Origin: Coptis chinensis
Lineage: Eukaryota > Streptophyta > Magnoliopsida > Ranunculales > Ranunculaceae
Length of the DNA: 64,000 bases
Assembly (NCBI GenBank): GCA_015680905.1
Contig: CM027384.1
Location: 68,889,001 to 68,953,000, forward strand
Direction: 5' to 3'
Translations under genes and position numbers: made by a program
Part shown: piece by piece, positions 46,525 through 60,705 of the stretch
Layout of the letters: every line of letters begins with the position of its first letter
Position numbering within the stretch: the first letter of the stretch is position 1
Notes under the pieces: generated by a model
What the model was told of the DNA's origin: nothing
Database searches by the model: none
What the model saw: only the letters and a program-made list of their open reading frames with translations

Positions 46525-49500
46525 TCACAGTACTGCGTCAAATAGTACTTTAGAAATATGGCGGTTGATGGTCGTAGGCTCACAGTGGGCAGTGTAGTAG
46601 TAGCTCTTTGCGACAGTTAAAAATGTCTGTTTAATCTCCGGATGTATTCCACCATCTCTCTTCAGTACATGTTGTAAAAGTTGTTGCATATCTAGTTGTA
46701 CTGATTCCATTGGTTGGTGGATAGTTATTTCCACGTTGTTGTTTTCCTTCCATCCAGCCTAGGAGTGCAAAGTAATTTTAATCATACGGGTCCAAAATTT
46801 TCCTTTTACATAAATTTTTAATATGCAAAAAAATAATAAATAGGACCAAAAACGATTTTTGAACTTTTTTTGACAATATTAGGACTAAATTTTTTTCCGG
46901 TCAAATTGAGGACCAAAATTTTTAATTTTTTGCAATGTAGGAGTTAGCATGTAGTCTAAATTTCTCACACGATGTTTTATAATTTACAAGTTATATACAT
47001 TGTTATACACTTTCTTATCAAAGTATATCCATACTACAACCTCATGACCATATAAATTAATTCGAATTGTGACACGGTGTGAGAAATTTAGATGTCATGT
47101 TACACATGTCCCCACATTACAAAAATTAATAAGTTTGGTCTCCAATTTGACGGAAAAAAAAGTTTAGTCTCTATATTGTCAAAACTTGTAAGGTTCGATA
47201 CTATTTTTAGTCGTTTTCGTAAGCAGAATAAGATATAGTAGAAGTTCTAACCTTGAAGTTTTGGTTTTGATGAAGGCGGTTGCATATTTTATTGGTTAAG
47301 CTTGTGAAGTAGACATACTCGGGTTGAGATGTGAGATCTAATGAGTACAGGTCAGCGCACAACGCCAGAGTACACACTAAGAGCTCTGCTTCATTGTTAG
47401 GGATAAGGTACCTGTCTTCTTGAGTTTGCGAATTCCGCAGCCATGCATTCCACTGTAAATTGAAGGAAAAAGGAGGTTAGATAAATAATCATAATAGCCT
47501 TGGGTTGCTGTCAAGGGACAGTACATGCACTTACAAAATTCTTAAGAATGTGGTCTACTTCTGTCCCGTGCACCTCTTGGATTTTGAATCCGATATCACT
47601 CAAGGTTTTGAGTATGACCTCTACAAGTTCATTCCTAATTCCATTGGTATCCAATTTCCTGCAACCAAAACTAGTTTAGTATCTCCAAGTGTTATCCTTG
47701 AAATTGTGGTAAGATGATAAGAGCACCTTATAATTGATGTACCTGTCGTTACTATGGACACTACTATAATGAAAAGCTTCTATGAAAGTTCTTTGTTGCT
47801 CAATCGAGATTGCCTTGAAGTAAAAGGAAACGGCTTTCACCAGTACTGTGGACCGAGCCCAGGCAAGTCGCTCAGTTGCTCGCTCTGGCTCAAATATACT
47901 AGACACTGCTTGGAAGTAGGCTTTGAGTAGTTCATCTTTACTAATCCCGAAATCTCTCAGGTTGAACTCTTCATACCATCTGCATGAAGTTTGTACTTAT
48001 TTTTTTTTAACATTTTAGCTTTGTTTATTCATTGACAAAATGATGGTGAAGTGACTTACTCTTGGATATCAACCCACTCCATTTGATGCATCTTTTGGCA
48101 ATTATTATAATCCAATTTGGCAAGCTCAAGGTATTGCTTGTTGCTTACATTATACATCCTTCAACAAGTCAATATGATCACTTTAGTTCTATTGATCGAT
48201 TATCTTAATGAAGTCAAAAAAAATCCCACATTGTTTTAAAATTAAGTCTGTAGTGAAATTTTATGGATGGTTGGAGTCAGCCTTAGCCCATGCATCCTTC
48301 AGAAATTATTACATCAACTGGCCGAGCTACACATAATGTATATGAAAATATCAATTACCTGTATAGTACTTTTGCAATCCAAACATCATCGTCTCCACCA
48401 TACTGGTCAAGGTAGTACCTTGTCTCTATACGAGGTAAGTTTGCATACCATGGAACACACATATTATAATCTACCTGATAGATTCAATGAAAAATTACTC
48501 TAGTCTGTTAGATGTCTTCTTGTCTAGAAATAACCAATCAATTAGGCAAAAAGATCTTTTTCTTGATTACCTCTCCTACTAAGTCCTTTGTGATTATCCA
48601 TCTATCTGAAACTTGTCCAAGACTCTGTTTCTCTCTTAGAAACTTAGACGCAAACTCCTTTGCTTCTTGAAGAATCTGCTCTTTAGGAAATAGAACTTGA
48701 GAAGCTCTGTATAAGCTTAACATTTCTGTAATTCCTTGGCTTGTTTGTCCAACGAAACAAAAGAATTGGCCGTCTCTCTCAAAATGTTGAAATGCATCTG
48801 CAACAAATACAGAAAACTTAATCGTCATTGCACAAATCAAAATCAAGTATTATTCTCTAATACTTATGAAAACTGTTTGTCAACTTACTTGCATTAACAT
48901 CATAACCATGTAAGCGTAACATCCTAAAACCCATAGACGTGTCATCAATATCAAATTCGATAGTATCTCGAGACCAACTAATTCCATTAGGTGTCCAATT
49001 TCTGCCAAATAGTGATGTCAGGAAAGTAGGGACATGAACTAGCACAAAGCCAATCCAAAGTAGTTTGTACACTTTATATACTCATCAGGTAAATAATTAC
49101 CATACCGGTACACATAGTCAAGGCACTCTTTGATTTCTGACTTGAAATATCGTGATATTCCTAGGCGCTCCAAGCGGTCAACAATCCAAAGACGTTCAAA
49201 TAATTCAATTGGGTAGCAATGTGGTGCTATACAATGAAATCCTTCGTCAAAATCCAAAGGAGCAATATAAAACAGAAAATTAATTTAACGGTAGCAGTTA
49301 AAGTTTACCTCCTCCTTTAAATCTCTCAACTACTTCTGTTAGATATTTCAGACACTTCTTATCTTTAGTTTGCATGAGAGCATAAGCCGTTGAGGATGTT
49401 GAACATAGGAATGAACCATTTGGGTGTTGCAGCTTGACAAGCTTTTCCCAGTCTAAATCAGGGATTCCTTCAAGACTATGTAGTAGCGTTGTAGGTACCT

Positions 49501-51370
49501 TGTGCAGCACTTCCATTGGTATCCTACATCACACTCAAGGACTAAAATATCGATATCGGTGAATGTATCAGTATACTCAAAACCGATATATATCGATATA
49601 TATCTATTTTTTGTGACCAGTCCAAACTATTTAAAATATCGAAATATCGATATATTGGAAATATAATATCAGAATATCAGAAATATTGGATTTATATTAA
49701 AAAAATTGTCAAAAAGTCAAACGATATATATCAATTATATCGGTGATATAAAGTTTTATATCAAAAATTTCCGATATATATCGGAAAAAAAAATTCAATA
49801 TTCGGTGGATATATATCGGAAATATCGATATCGGTATACCAAAAAACGATATATATCGGTGATATATCAAATATATCGGCGATATTTTGGTCCTTGATCA
49901 TAATATATAAAACGTGAAATGCTTGTAAAAATATATATATAAATCTGTGATGGTAGTTTTTGAAGCACAAGAAGAAGGCGTCCTTTCCTGATGATCTAAC
50001 TTAACTTTGATTAAGATATCTGTCGTCCTCCTAAGCACTATTACTTTGATATGGAAAAAAACAGGGGAAGGAACTTTTATAATGAACACTTACGGTGCAG
50101 TTTTAATAAATGTACAGGAAATCAAGAAATTATTGATCTGAAATATGTAGTTCTGTTTTTGCTCCTTTTTCTTTCTGCCACTAGCTAGCTAAGGTGGTGG
50201 TAGCCGGTAGGATCTTTGGCTCTTCTCGAAGGTCAGAACAGATGTTCAGCTAAGAATAGTGGTGCCTTGGTTTCTAGGGACTAGGGAGAGCAGTTTTTGA
50301 AATAAAAAAATTGCATTTCAATATTAATGCACCTATTTCTCATGTGTTTCGAGAAGGTAAATATGGTTGCAAATGCGCTAGTTAATAATATAATCAAACG
50401 TCTTTAAAGGTGGATTGCTGGCCTAATTTTACTAGATGAAGAGGGTCTTTGTATTCAGAGCTAAATTTTGGTTTTTTGACAGTGAATATAGTTTCATGTT
50501 TTGTAGTACAGTTTAAACTATTTTGTTTTGCACATATTAATATAGAAGGCATTTCCCCCTTCTATTTCCCATTCTACAATACTTAGAAAAAATGTTGATG
50601 AGAGTAGGATATACAAATAAAAATGCTTACCTTTTCAATTTAAGTTCCCTTTTTGCATATAAATCTTGCAAAACAGTAGGATCCTGTAAAACTTCTAATC
50701 CCAATTTCTGAGCCATCTCAATGAGAGTAGGAAATGCAACTTCAAAACCACTCGGCTGGTGCTCAGGATCTTCATCATTAAGCTTATGCAAATATTGTCC
50801 AAGAAAGGACATTCCTAGTAAAAGAGTAAAATAGTGTGAAAAAACCAGATTGGATATTTCCAATGAAGCCATGTGTGATATTCCTTTTTGTTACCTTTTT
50901 CCCATTTCTCTTGGTCACAGTTCCAAGTTTTGAGTGCAAGTACGCAAGCCAAAGTGCATCTTAAACGGTCATAAGCAGAGAAAAAACTATCGCCCCATGA
51001 ACCATCAGGAAATTGATTATTGACTATCCATTCCAGACTAGAAGGAAATTGAGGAGCATCATTTCCATTTATATCTTTGACTAGTGCCACCCAAGCTGTG
51101 TCATAAGCCGAGATACTTAGTTCTCCATCGTCAAGAGATTGTAACCTCGCTCGCTCTAATGACCCCTACTTGTTCGCCAATGTTGTTGAACTCAGAAACC
51201 TTCAACCACGGCATCAGTTTAGTTTACCGGGTAGTTAAGACAATGCAAAATCATATGTATTTTGTATGAAAATATATTAATGACCTGTTGAGCTATTCCA
51301 TTTTCCTTGTTTGCTTTGAAATCCTTTTCTGGCAGTTGGGTGGGTTGTACGTAAGTATATTGTGAGGAAC
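46525..51370 (-). CDS. Class II diterpene cyclase (CPS-like), copy 2
   Basis: Same thirteen-exon gene as 19922-24738. Exon 7 (48797-48571) is 227 bases and in frame here, giving [14 protein letters not shown]. Exon 2 (51199-50895) is four bases longer than in copy 1 through a repeated GAGC (near 51146-51154), which breaks the frame just before [21 protein letters not shown] and [14 protein letters not shown] are identical to copy 1. The exon 11 donor is GTAAGT here (GTAAAG in copy 1). The penultimate region holds the longer form of the MITE. As in copy 1, no transit-peptide exon was found. Whether this copy is active depends on whether the four-base repeat is real. Confidence 0.88.
46775..47190. 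mobile_element. MITE-like inverted repeat in last cyclase intron, copy 2
   Basis: Counterpart of 20185-20560 but longer on the left, with TTCCTTTTACATAAATTT and AATAGGACCAAAAACG added. TIRs GACAATATTAGGACTAAA and GTTTAGTCTCTATATTGTC are kept. Confidence 0.62.
49550..49890. repeat. ATATCGAT-type palindromic repeat, copy 2
   Basis: Same intron 3 repeat as 22905-23265 with small indels. Confidence 0.75.
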
Positions 51371-51637
51371 CTGTTACGATGGAAGTTCATTTATGCTTAA
51401 GTGAAGGAAAATTATTCTTATAGCATGCTTATACACATTGGGCTTTCTTTCATCCAAAAATAAGAATAAAAGATATACTAGATAACTGCAATGCAGCGGG
51501 GCGTGAGCCGAGGGTGGAGAAAGAGAGAGAGAGATGGGTTTCGGGGAGAGAGAGTTGGGTTTAGTTGAGGAGGGTTATGGGTGAAGGAGAGTCATGAGAG
51601 AAGGAGCAAGTGAAGAAGAAGAAGGAAGATAATTTTT

Positions 51638-52115
51638 CACCAGTTTCCTATTTCCTACTAAAAAAACGTAAAAAGTCTTCAATTGAATCGGTAAAAGTCT
51701 CCTAATTCTCGATGGTTTACCCATTTTTTCCGTTTTTTATAATGACAGATAGTTTTCTGTATATTTACTTTAATATTTTATTTTCTAAATTGTAAATATT
51801 TGTAGGATATTGTAAGAAATATAAGACTTTGCAAATTGGAAATATTTTCTAATCTGAATTGTAAATATTTTATCTTACACCAGTTTCCTATTTCCTACTA
51901 AAAAAAACGTAAAAAATCTCCAATTGAATCGATAAAACCCTCCTAATTCTCGATGGTTTACCGAATTTTTCCGTTTTTTATAATAACGGATAGCTTTCTG
52001 TATATTTACTTTAATATTTTATTTTCTAAATTGTAAATATTTGTAGGATATTGTAAGAAATATAAGACTTTGCAAATTGTAAATATTTTCTAATCTGAAT
52101 TGTAAATATTTGTAG
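51638..52115. repeat. Two-unit tandem repeat, period 240 bp, copy 2
   Basis: Units start CACCAGTTTCCTATTTCC at 51638 and 51878, as in 25006-25485. Confidence 0.85.
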
Positions 52116-52844
52116 GATATTTTATATATATATTTGCAAATTTTGAATTTGATATATGCTCAAAGTAACCATAGCATGATGCACAATCACACATTGCATA
52201 TTATTTTATGTCTTAATTATTTATGGATTTCCCAATTTTTTTCGAATTGTTTGATCTAATTAACGATTTCATCCTTGCGAATTGATGTCAATTCGAATTT
52301 GTGACTATGCACGTGCTACACACCAATGCGTACCATTTATTTCAGCAGATTGTTCACAAAGCATTGTTTACAATATTTGTATATTATAAAGCATAAATGT
52401 ATTTGCATGTCAAGGTGGTGAAAGCAAAGTTGCGTGAGAAACTTAGATGGCATTCTAGAGTTTGAATAATTTAACTTTTTATGTTTTGCACCCTCTTCTT
52501 CGTTTTGATAGTGAGAGATCTAGTTTTGTCAAATTCTTCTAATAGAGTTATTTCCACAAAACCTAAACCATCGGTAAAATTTAGAGTGATTAAAATAGAT
52601 AATTCTAATTATTCCACGAGATAGTTGATATAAATTTAGAAAAGTTAGGGAAGTGCTTCTAAATTATGAGAAAAGAGATAACATAAATACATTCCTTGAA
52701 AGTTGAGGTGGGTTTTAGAGAAGGTCGGCAATCCAATAGTGTAGAGATTGATTCTTATCTTTCTTTGTTTAATTAAGAGCTATAGGCGGAACACACCAAT
52801 TTATAGTCTCTTTTAGTCATGTGGAAGTGATACCTCTTCTAACC

Positions 52845-53193
52845 TAACCTTTGATACCATATTGAATTGCTCATTTCTCCATAGAGCAAATTTCGCCATG
52901 AATATAAAGAGGATGCCCAGGGATAGACATAGGTGGGACACACCTGTTGTAAATAGGGGTTAGAAATTGAAAAGATGTAAAGGACAGATGGATCACGAAC
53001 TATCAAGGCATGTGAATACACTGTGCTTAAGAAGAGATTTTGCTCCCTCAAATGGTGTAAGAGGTTTCATAGGCATCTCTACTCACAGAATTCAATAACA
53101 GAAATAGACTAAGATACACTTCAACAGGCTACTCTCAAGAACATCAATACAACTCTCTTTGGTGGATTAAGGGAGATGAGAATTCCAACAACA
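52845..53193 (-). mobile_element. copia-type LTR remnant with primer-binding site, copy 2
   Basis: Counterpart of 26207-26555: LTR 53193-52863 on minus, then TATGGTATCAAAGG. Confidence 0.6.
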
Positions 53194-55974
53194 CCTAGAC
53201 ATGGGGAGAAATAATTTTAACAACATCTTATTACTTACAGTCTCACTCATATATGTATAGCTTGTAGAGGAAAAAAAATGTATAAATGTGATAACCACTA
53301 GTTTTGATGAGTATCTAGTTCGAAGGACGAGAATTACTATTTAGAAAGAGCGTGGGCAACTTGTAGCACACTTGTCCCCTGCTACCTTTATATGTTTTAT
53401 TTTTAAACATACTCAATAAAAATGGGAAATGATAAAATCATTACCACTATCACAACTTATATGAAAGCCTGTATTTATTGTTGCTTCCCTGGCTGATACC
53501 CTAGAGATACCTGATAAAAGAAAATAAGAAAATTGTAATGCTCAGTGAAACCTGTAACTCTTTTCTTAAGAAAGTATAAGAAGGTGTATATATTATATAT
53601 CGAACAAGTTCCGTTTACCATATTTTTTATACCACAGTTTATACCACACCCCCTTACAAGATGAATTAAATGCTAATAATTTGTGGATATGATTTACTAA
53701 CCACAGATAAAATCTCCACAAAAATTCATCTCATTTGGAAATCTCTAACTTAGTTAAAAGTAGTTGTAAACTTTGATTTTTATTTTAACAGTTTAGATTT
53801 TTTTGATTTTGTAATCATTGTTTGACATAGTTAAACATTATCAAATGAGGTGAAATTTAATAGAGGTGATCTTCATAGTTAGTTGAATACATCCACAAAA
53901 AACTAGGTTATAATTCATGTTATAGATAACGTTGTGGGGGTATGGTATAAACTATAGTATAAAAAATATGGTAAACGGAATCTGCTCGATTATATATAGA
54001 TGTTATATAACAAAAAGAAATAAAATCTATGAATTAAAATATTTGTACTGAAATGAGTACGAAAGTATTGAAATTGAAGCTTTTGTAGTCGGCATATTTA
54101 GAAGTTAGGAATTGATAGTGTACGTATTGATATTGCGAATTTACAACTCCCCCTCTCGTCACATGCTTCCTTAAGTTGTGTAATGGGGCAAGCCAATCGA
54201 CTAGCCATAGTCGAAAATAAAACCAAAAATAAAGATTAGAAGTATACACATATTTTTTGAAAATGTGAAATTCTTTTCCCTAGGGGCGGACCTAAAGCAT
54301 GACTAACAGAGGCTATAGCCCCAACTTTCTCAAAAATAAAATTTGTACTATAGCAAATTATGGGCCTATACATATGGAAGGGCAGCCGGCAGGTATCCAT
54401 CGATCGATATTTAAGTTATGGGCCTAATCAAACCCAATCAAACATCCTTGATCTAGGCCCACCCTATATATACGCCTACCTACAGGCTACATCCAGAAAA
54501 GCAACGGAAGAATCCAAATCAGGCGTTTTCTACAAAATCAAAAAAACGGCCGAACATCGTCCACGAACCAACCCGACCCTTATATTCAGCTTCTCCAGCA
54601 GCTAGCATACAATCTCAAACCCGGCCTCGATGCCCGCAGCTGAATCATATATATATATATATATGATGAAGTCTACATTATGCTATCGTTAAGCGTAGAC
54701 TTCAGAGTACGTTGAGAAAAAATGCAACAGACAAGCAGATTAAGGCAGAAAACAACATATATAGAGAGGTGTGTATATCATATTATCATGTCGATCACAA
54801 AACAGTATGAACTGAAATTTGATTTTCGAAACAGTTTAAATCTGTATAGATATGTACCATTAAAGAAGGAAGTTGGAGTCCTTAACGGAAGAAAGAGTGT
54901 TGATGGCTTGGGAACATATTGTGGGGAGCTGAGTAGTGTTAGCTGGGATATCATTCTGTCTCAGTTGCTTGTTCCGCGACAAAGGACTGCATGAAATTGA
55001 GACACCTCGCACCATTTATATAGACTCCTAATTAACAAGGCTCGACGAGCATTAATGTTTCAAACAGTTACCACATGAATTATGACTTTGGAAGAATTAT
55101 TCAGTGCAAGTGTATCATTCATTGTGCGTTAGCTGTACATAAATTCAAGTCAAGATAAGGCCACGGTTAGACTTTGAATTTTTTTTTGGACATAAATTAT
55201 AGTCTTATATTAGACTTGAATTCTGCAAATGCTTAGACTTTCCCCACTGAAATACATTATATATTCTACTAATTCTTTGTCAGCAAATCATTGTGTCGGT
55301 ACGTGGAGTCGTGGACTACAGTTTTGGATCCACATCCCAAGTCGTGGATAAATATCAAACATAGACTATTCTTCTTCTGTTTTTAACATAGACTCTTCTT
55401 TTCTTTTGAAATTGAAACTAGGCCCATTGGTGTTGTAGATATTTAGATGTTGATGGCATCTGGTTGAGAGTTGCACCCAATTTCCGGGATTTTTACGACG
55501 GGTGGGTTTCTTATAATTTGTAATAAGTTGTAACCTTTGGCTTCCAAAATTCGAAATGATCTTTTGTGGTGTCCGTATATATATATATATATATACTAGC
55601 TATGAGCAAGTGGATATATACCCACGTATCTTTTTCAATCTCGGGGAGAGATAACTCTAGATTACACTTTTTTTTTTAATCACTCACAATGACTGGGTAG
55701 ATGAAATGACTGGGTAGATAAAAGGTCAAGTATATTCTTGACGCGAAATTAAAAATGGCTCGGGTAGATGAAATGTCAAGTATACTCCTGGTACAAATGA
55801 AATAATAAACAGCTCAGCCCAACCGAAACAACCTGATGTATATAGTATGAACAATCATTGTTCATACATTAACATGAGCTATGAATATTTATTATTCATA
55901 TGAACAATCATTGTTGATTATTCGTCTATTTGGAATATGAACAATTATTATTCATACATCAACAATACATAATG
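53194..55974. other. AT-rich spacer with simple repeats, copy 2
   Basis: Counterpart of 26556-29340. (AT)n runs near 54648-54663 and 55578-55595, hairpin GAAGTCTAC...GTAGACTTC near 54667-54703. Palindromic TATGAACAATCATTGTTCATA near 55846-55866 is clearer here than in copy 1. No gene recognised. Confidence 0.45.
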
Positions 55975-57866
55975 TCAATATTAAAAAAAAGACTTGTAAT
56001 GACAGCTAAAAACTGTCATGAAATAGGTTTCATGACATTTTTTTTGTTAAAAAAACAACCATCATTATAGAGCCCATCATAAAAGTTTACAAAAACCGAT
56101 ATTAAACTTATGACGGTTTTGGCAAAGATGTTATGTATTTCAAAGATTTTATGTCAAAAGATAGAGCTAAAACCGTCATAATAGACGGAAAAAATATTGA
56201 CTGTTACATGGAAACCGCCATTAATTTTGATACAACCGTCATAATTTTCAGTAAAAATTGTCAAGAAACATGTTCAGTTTGTGTTGGTTTTGGCTAAGCC
56301 GTCATAAAAAGATAATTTTTCTCGAAAAAAAATATTTTATAATATTTATTTTATACCCTAAAAATTATAGAAATAACACTACACCATAACAACTTATTTG
56401 TAACAGATATACATCCATTACAAAAAATATGAGTAACGATTATCTTGCGTTAACACAAATGTGTGACAAATATTAGTAACGGATATTAGTAAGGGTTATA
56501 AAGTGTTAGAAAATTTACTAACAGTTATCAAATATTACTAAATTAATTTCAGCAACACATATCAACCGTTAGTAAATTTATTAGTAACGGTTATTAATTT
56601 TGTTCTTAATTCATTTCCAACAAATAAAAGTGTTAGCAATTTTTCATTTCGAACGGATACTTAACCGTTACTTATGCTTCAATTAGTAATAGATACGTAA
56701 CTGTTGGTAAATTTGGAAACATCTGTAAAAAAAAATTAATTAAATATTCTGGTCCCAATCGTTCCTAAGCCACCTGCTTCTAGCATACATCCCACATATT
56801 ATACACAACCTGTCCATCCCACTAAAAACTTAAACATACACTTGGGTACAATAGCGAGAAAGAAAACACTTGAACCAAACATACTCCACAATTCATTTAT
56901 AAGTTGTAAGTCTTAACTTTGATTACATTTTATTCAACAATGAGATAATAACCAAAAATATAATAACAATCAATAAACTCATTAAGTCTTTTCACTACTA
57001 AAAAAATGACTTGTGATGACGGCTTTTAGCCGTCATGAAACAGGTTTAATAACATTTTTTCGTTTAAAAAACAACCATCATTTTAGAGCCTGTTATAAAA
57101 GTTAACAAAAAACGTCATAAAGTTGATGATGGTTCTGGAGAAGCTAACATCAAAGCTTGAACTTAATATGACAAAAATTTATTTATAAACGTCATAACTA
57201 GATCCTTTTGCATGACAAGTTTTACTTATCCATCATAGTTTATTAGAAAAAGTGTCAAGAACTAAACCTTCGTTTATGACTGTTTTTATTTAAGCGTCAC
57301 CCTGAGAAACAAAAGCATCAAGAAATTAATACTAAAAACTGTCAAGAATTGGTATGCCACACGACATTTCTTTGGAAGCCGTCATAACTATATATATATT
57401 TTTTCCTGTAAATCTAAAAATTCCTGTAAATTTGGAATTCCTGTAAACCAATACATTCAGACATCTGACAACTGGAGTCCATTACGGAAACAAGAATCAT
57501 ACTTTTATTACCAACATAAATCATTCCAAGAACTTGTTCATATTACATGATTTATTCACGGAGAAAAAAATTAAATAACTCAAACACTTGATTCAAAATC
57601 AAGTCTCATAATCCAACATACTACAATGCAATTTACATAACCCATCCAACAAATTGTTAATCAACCGATCCATCTCAAACAAACTTAATTGAGTTATCGT
57701 GTTATCTCACTTATAACCTAAAAAACAATATGAAGAAGAATGTGTTAGTTTGTTTAATAAGTAAACTAATTAAAAACATAATCATACAAACGAACTTCTA
57801 CACAGTATTAAAAAAATACACAAACAATGTGTTATATGGTTTAGTAAAATAATTTTAAGAACTTGT
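55975..57866. mobile_element. CACTA-type termini and subterminal repeats, copy 2
   Basis: CACTACACCATAACAACTT at 56377 and CACTACTAAAAAAATGACTT at 56993, with abundant CCGTCATAA and AGTAACGG motifs. The part from about 55986 (GACTTGTAATGACAGC) is related to the 5' end of the intact CACTA at 57956, so at least two related families are nested here. No transposase seen. Confidence 0.58.
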
Positions 57867-58616
57867 GCATAAAGTAAATAGTCCATTTGTTAATTAATTT
57901 GAATCTATGAAACCATTAGTCATGACAAGTCACTATAGTAAACAAAAGAAAGTTACACTACTAAAAAAAAGACTTATAATAACGGCTAAAAGCCATCATA
58001 AAACAGGTTTAATGACGTGTTTTCATTAAAAAAAACAACCGTCATTATAGAGCCCGTCATAAAAGTTTACCAAAACCGTCATTAAATTTATGACGGTTTT
58101 TACGAAAACCGTTATGTACTTCAAAGATTTTTTGTAAAAAATAGGGCTAAAACCGTCATAATAGACAATGAAATATTGAGTGTTACATAACAACCGTCAT
58201 TAATTTTAGTACAACTGTCATAATTTTCAGCAAAAACCATCAAGAAACCTGTTCAATTTGTGATGGTTTTGGCAAAGCCATCATAAAAATATACATTTTA
58301 TGAAAAAAAAAATATTTATTAAAAATTATTTTATACCCAAAAAATTAAATAAATCATTTAGCACGTATACAATCAAACTCCACTGCAAACAACTTAACAT
58401 TATCACGAATGTAACGAACTAGCCAGTTCGTGATCTATTCACAAAAAAAAATCCATTACATTCCACCATCTCAAAAAATTACACATATTTAACCAAACAT
58501 ATCCACAAAATGTCTCAAAAAGAACGGTTTACATAGTTTGAGTTTCATTCATCGAACCTTGTCCAAACTTAACCTACAAAAAATCCAAGTCCAAAAAGAA
58601 AATAAGAAGAGTATCA

Positions 58617-58643
58617 TTCAAAAAAAAAAAAAAAAAAAAAAAA
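58617..58643. repeat. Poly-A run
   Basis: About 25 A residues inside the CACTA element; could be slippage or the tail of an inserted retrosequence. Nothing supports a gene beside it. Confidence 0.6.
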
Positions 58644-60569
58644 CCTTACTTCTAACAAGATGAAAGTGGTAACACTAACTCAATGTAATTGCAAAACAAT
58701 TGCGACAACAAGACTAGGGTGCTAAATAGTATTTCTAACCACTAGCTGGATCACCTTATGGGACAGCAAGTAGGCAACTAACTAATAAATCCACTCAAAT
58801 GTATAAACCTAGCTACTGGTCATAATACAAAGACCTTTACATCGGTCAGTTTGTAACCGAGTTGGAGACCAAGTCATATGGTATTCTGTGCAATTTTAAG
58901 TCAATCGCTTGAACATGCAAGAGAGGTAACTTACCTTACCAAAATACCCTAGCAATTCAGTTAGTGCATTGTAAAATGCAAATGCTGTTGAAGCATCCAT
59001 GCGTTTCGCTTCATCAAAGAAAGTTTAAGCTTGAATCCATACATTTTCCCTACCCCCCATTAGAAGTCTATGAGCAACACCATACACCGGATTATTAAAT
59101 AATCATAGTTCCTCTAGAAGTCTTCAAATGAGTTGCAGTGGCTGCAAGAAAACACCACTATTACTGCCAACATAGAAATTTATACTGAAAAAGTGTGTAA
59201 TCATCTTGATCATGCCTTGACATAAATGTTGGAGTCAGTAACTGGACGTTTATTTCTCCGATCAACTCTATCTCATGAAATATTTTTCTTCATGCATATT
59301 CTAATACCATATAAACTACACTTCAATGAATGCACATCCGAAGTGAAAAAAGAAAAGAACCGAAAGTCTTTGGGAGAAAAATGAGAAATAGCAAGAGATA
59401 CCCATAAATGAATCCCTGCTAATAAGCAAGTGCTAAAGAAAAAAAGTCTACCGGTTCACCAATTAAAGCACAGGGCATGTTCATGGTGCATGGTATCTAA
59501 AATAAGTTATTTGCATGTTATCATGTGGCGTAAAACGTGGGCTTAACCTCAATTTATCAAGAAAGTTACGACTTCAATTAAGTTAGGCATAAGCTTCTAT
59601 AAGACAGTCATGATTTCATATTAGAGGACATGTCTAGACAATACAAAATAGATAGAATGTAAAATTGTAACTAACATACATAGTCTCAATTCCCCTGCTT
59701 CTGATCCACATCAAACTCATAATCTCGAGAAAAAAAGAAGGAAGCATAGGATGACATAAAATATAACAACTTTCTTTCCATGAAATGACAATAATATTTA
59801 ACAGTACAAAACTAACCTTATTAGCATATTCATAGTTGGTAGTACATGCAACTGAGAAAGAAGACAAGAAAAAGATGTCAGCACACATGCTAATAATTGA
59901 GAGGCCATAATCAATTGTAATCTTCCTTGGCATGTTCATCACATTTATATTATGCTTGTCATTGAAATTCTGCGTGTGTAAATATATACTCATAAATGTG
60001 CTAGACTACTATATTGAAACAAGTAAAAACCAAGCAAAGATTACAACGTAAGTACCTCACAGTAACATAGAGATGAATTTGAAGACCACTATATTTGTGT
60101 AGTACACATTATCCTGGTCAAAAGAGTTATGGTAGAGTTTGTTTCTGGATTTGCCAATAGTGGTAACTCCTTAGGTGGGAAGTTAAACCAACCAATTCAG
60201 ATGGTCTTAGGCTTCTATAATGCATGTAAAAACAGCATCAAGACCATTAAGTTAATATAATATCATCTAAGTATGAATAAATATAATTCTATTAACTATA
60301 TACTTAATTAAGTAGGCATTGAATTATGACAAATGTACTATCAGAAATTACATTATAGAGATTAGAGAGCTTCTTAAGTCAAGAACGGACTTTGAAATTA
60401 GAATAGGACGGAGCAAGGTACAACCTCCACTCCGAAACAAACCGCACATTGACCATAATCTTTCCTCTTCGTTTCATGGAATCAAGATAACAGGTAACAA
60501 GCAACAAGACATAATCAATAGACCACATTTCCACAAGACCAATAACATACCACTAGTTAAATTCAAATC

Positions 60570-60705
60570 GCTTGCCGCCAGCTGCAATGCAAATGAAGAT
60601 AGCCAAAGGCCCCAAGCTGCAATGCAAATCTCAAGAACATAGTGTAATGAGAGTTTATATAGCCAAAGGCCCCAAGTTGCAATGCAAATGAAGATAGCCT
60701 TGCTT
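60570..60705. repeat. Short direct repeat inside the CACTA element
   Basis: AGCCAAAGGCCCCAAG followed by a TGCAATGCAAAT phrase occurs twice about 60 bp apart, with a third TGCAATGCAAATGAAG just before. Confidence 0.6.

Larger units (their letters stand above)
32944..57866. repeat. Tandem segmental duplication, unit 2
   Basis: Second copy of 6316-31184, same order and orientation. It starts in the middle of gene A exon 1, so unit 2 lacks the 5' half of that gene. The right end at ACTTGT is 89 bp before an intact CACTA element. Confidence 0.95.

Noticed and set aside
59634..59993. 119-aa minus-strand frame as a CACTA transposase
   Set aside because: No transposase motif and no recognisable homology; AT-rich hydrophobic reading typical of chance frames.
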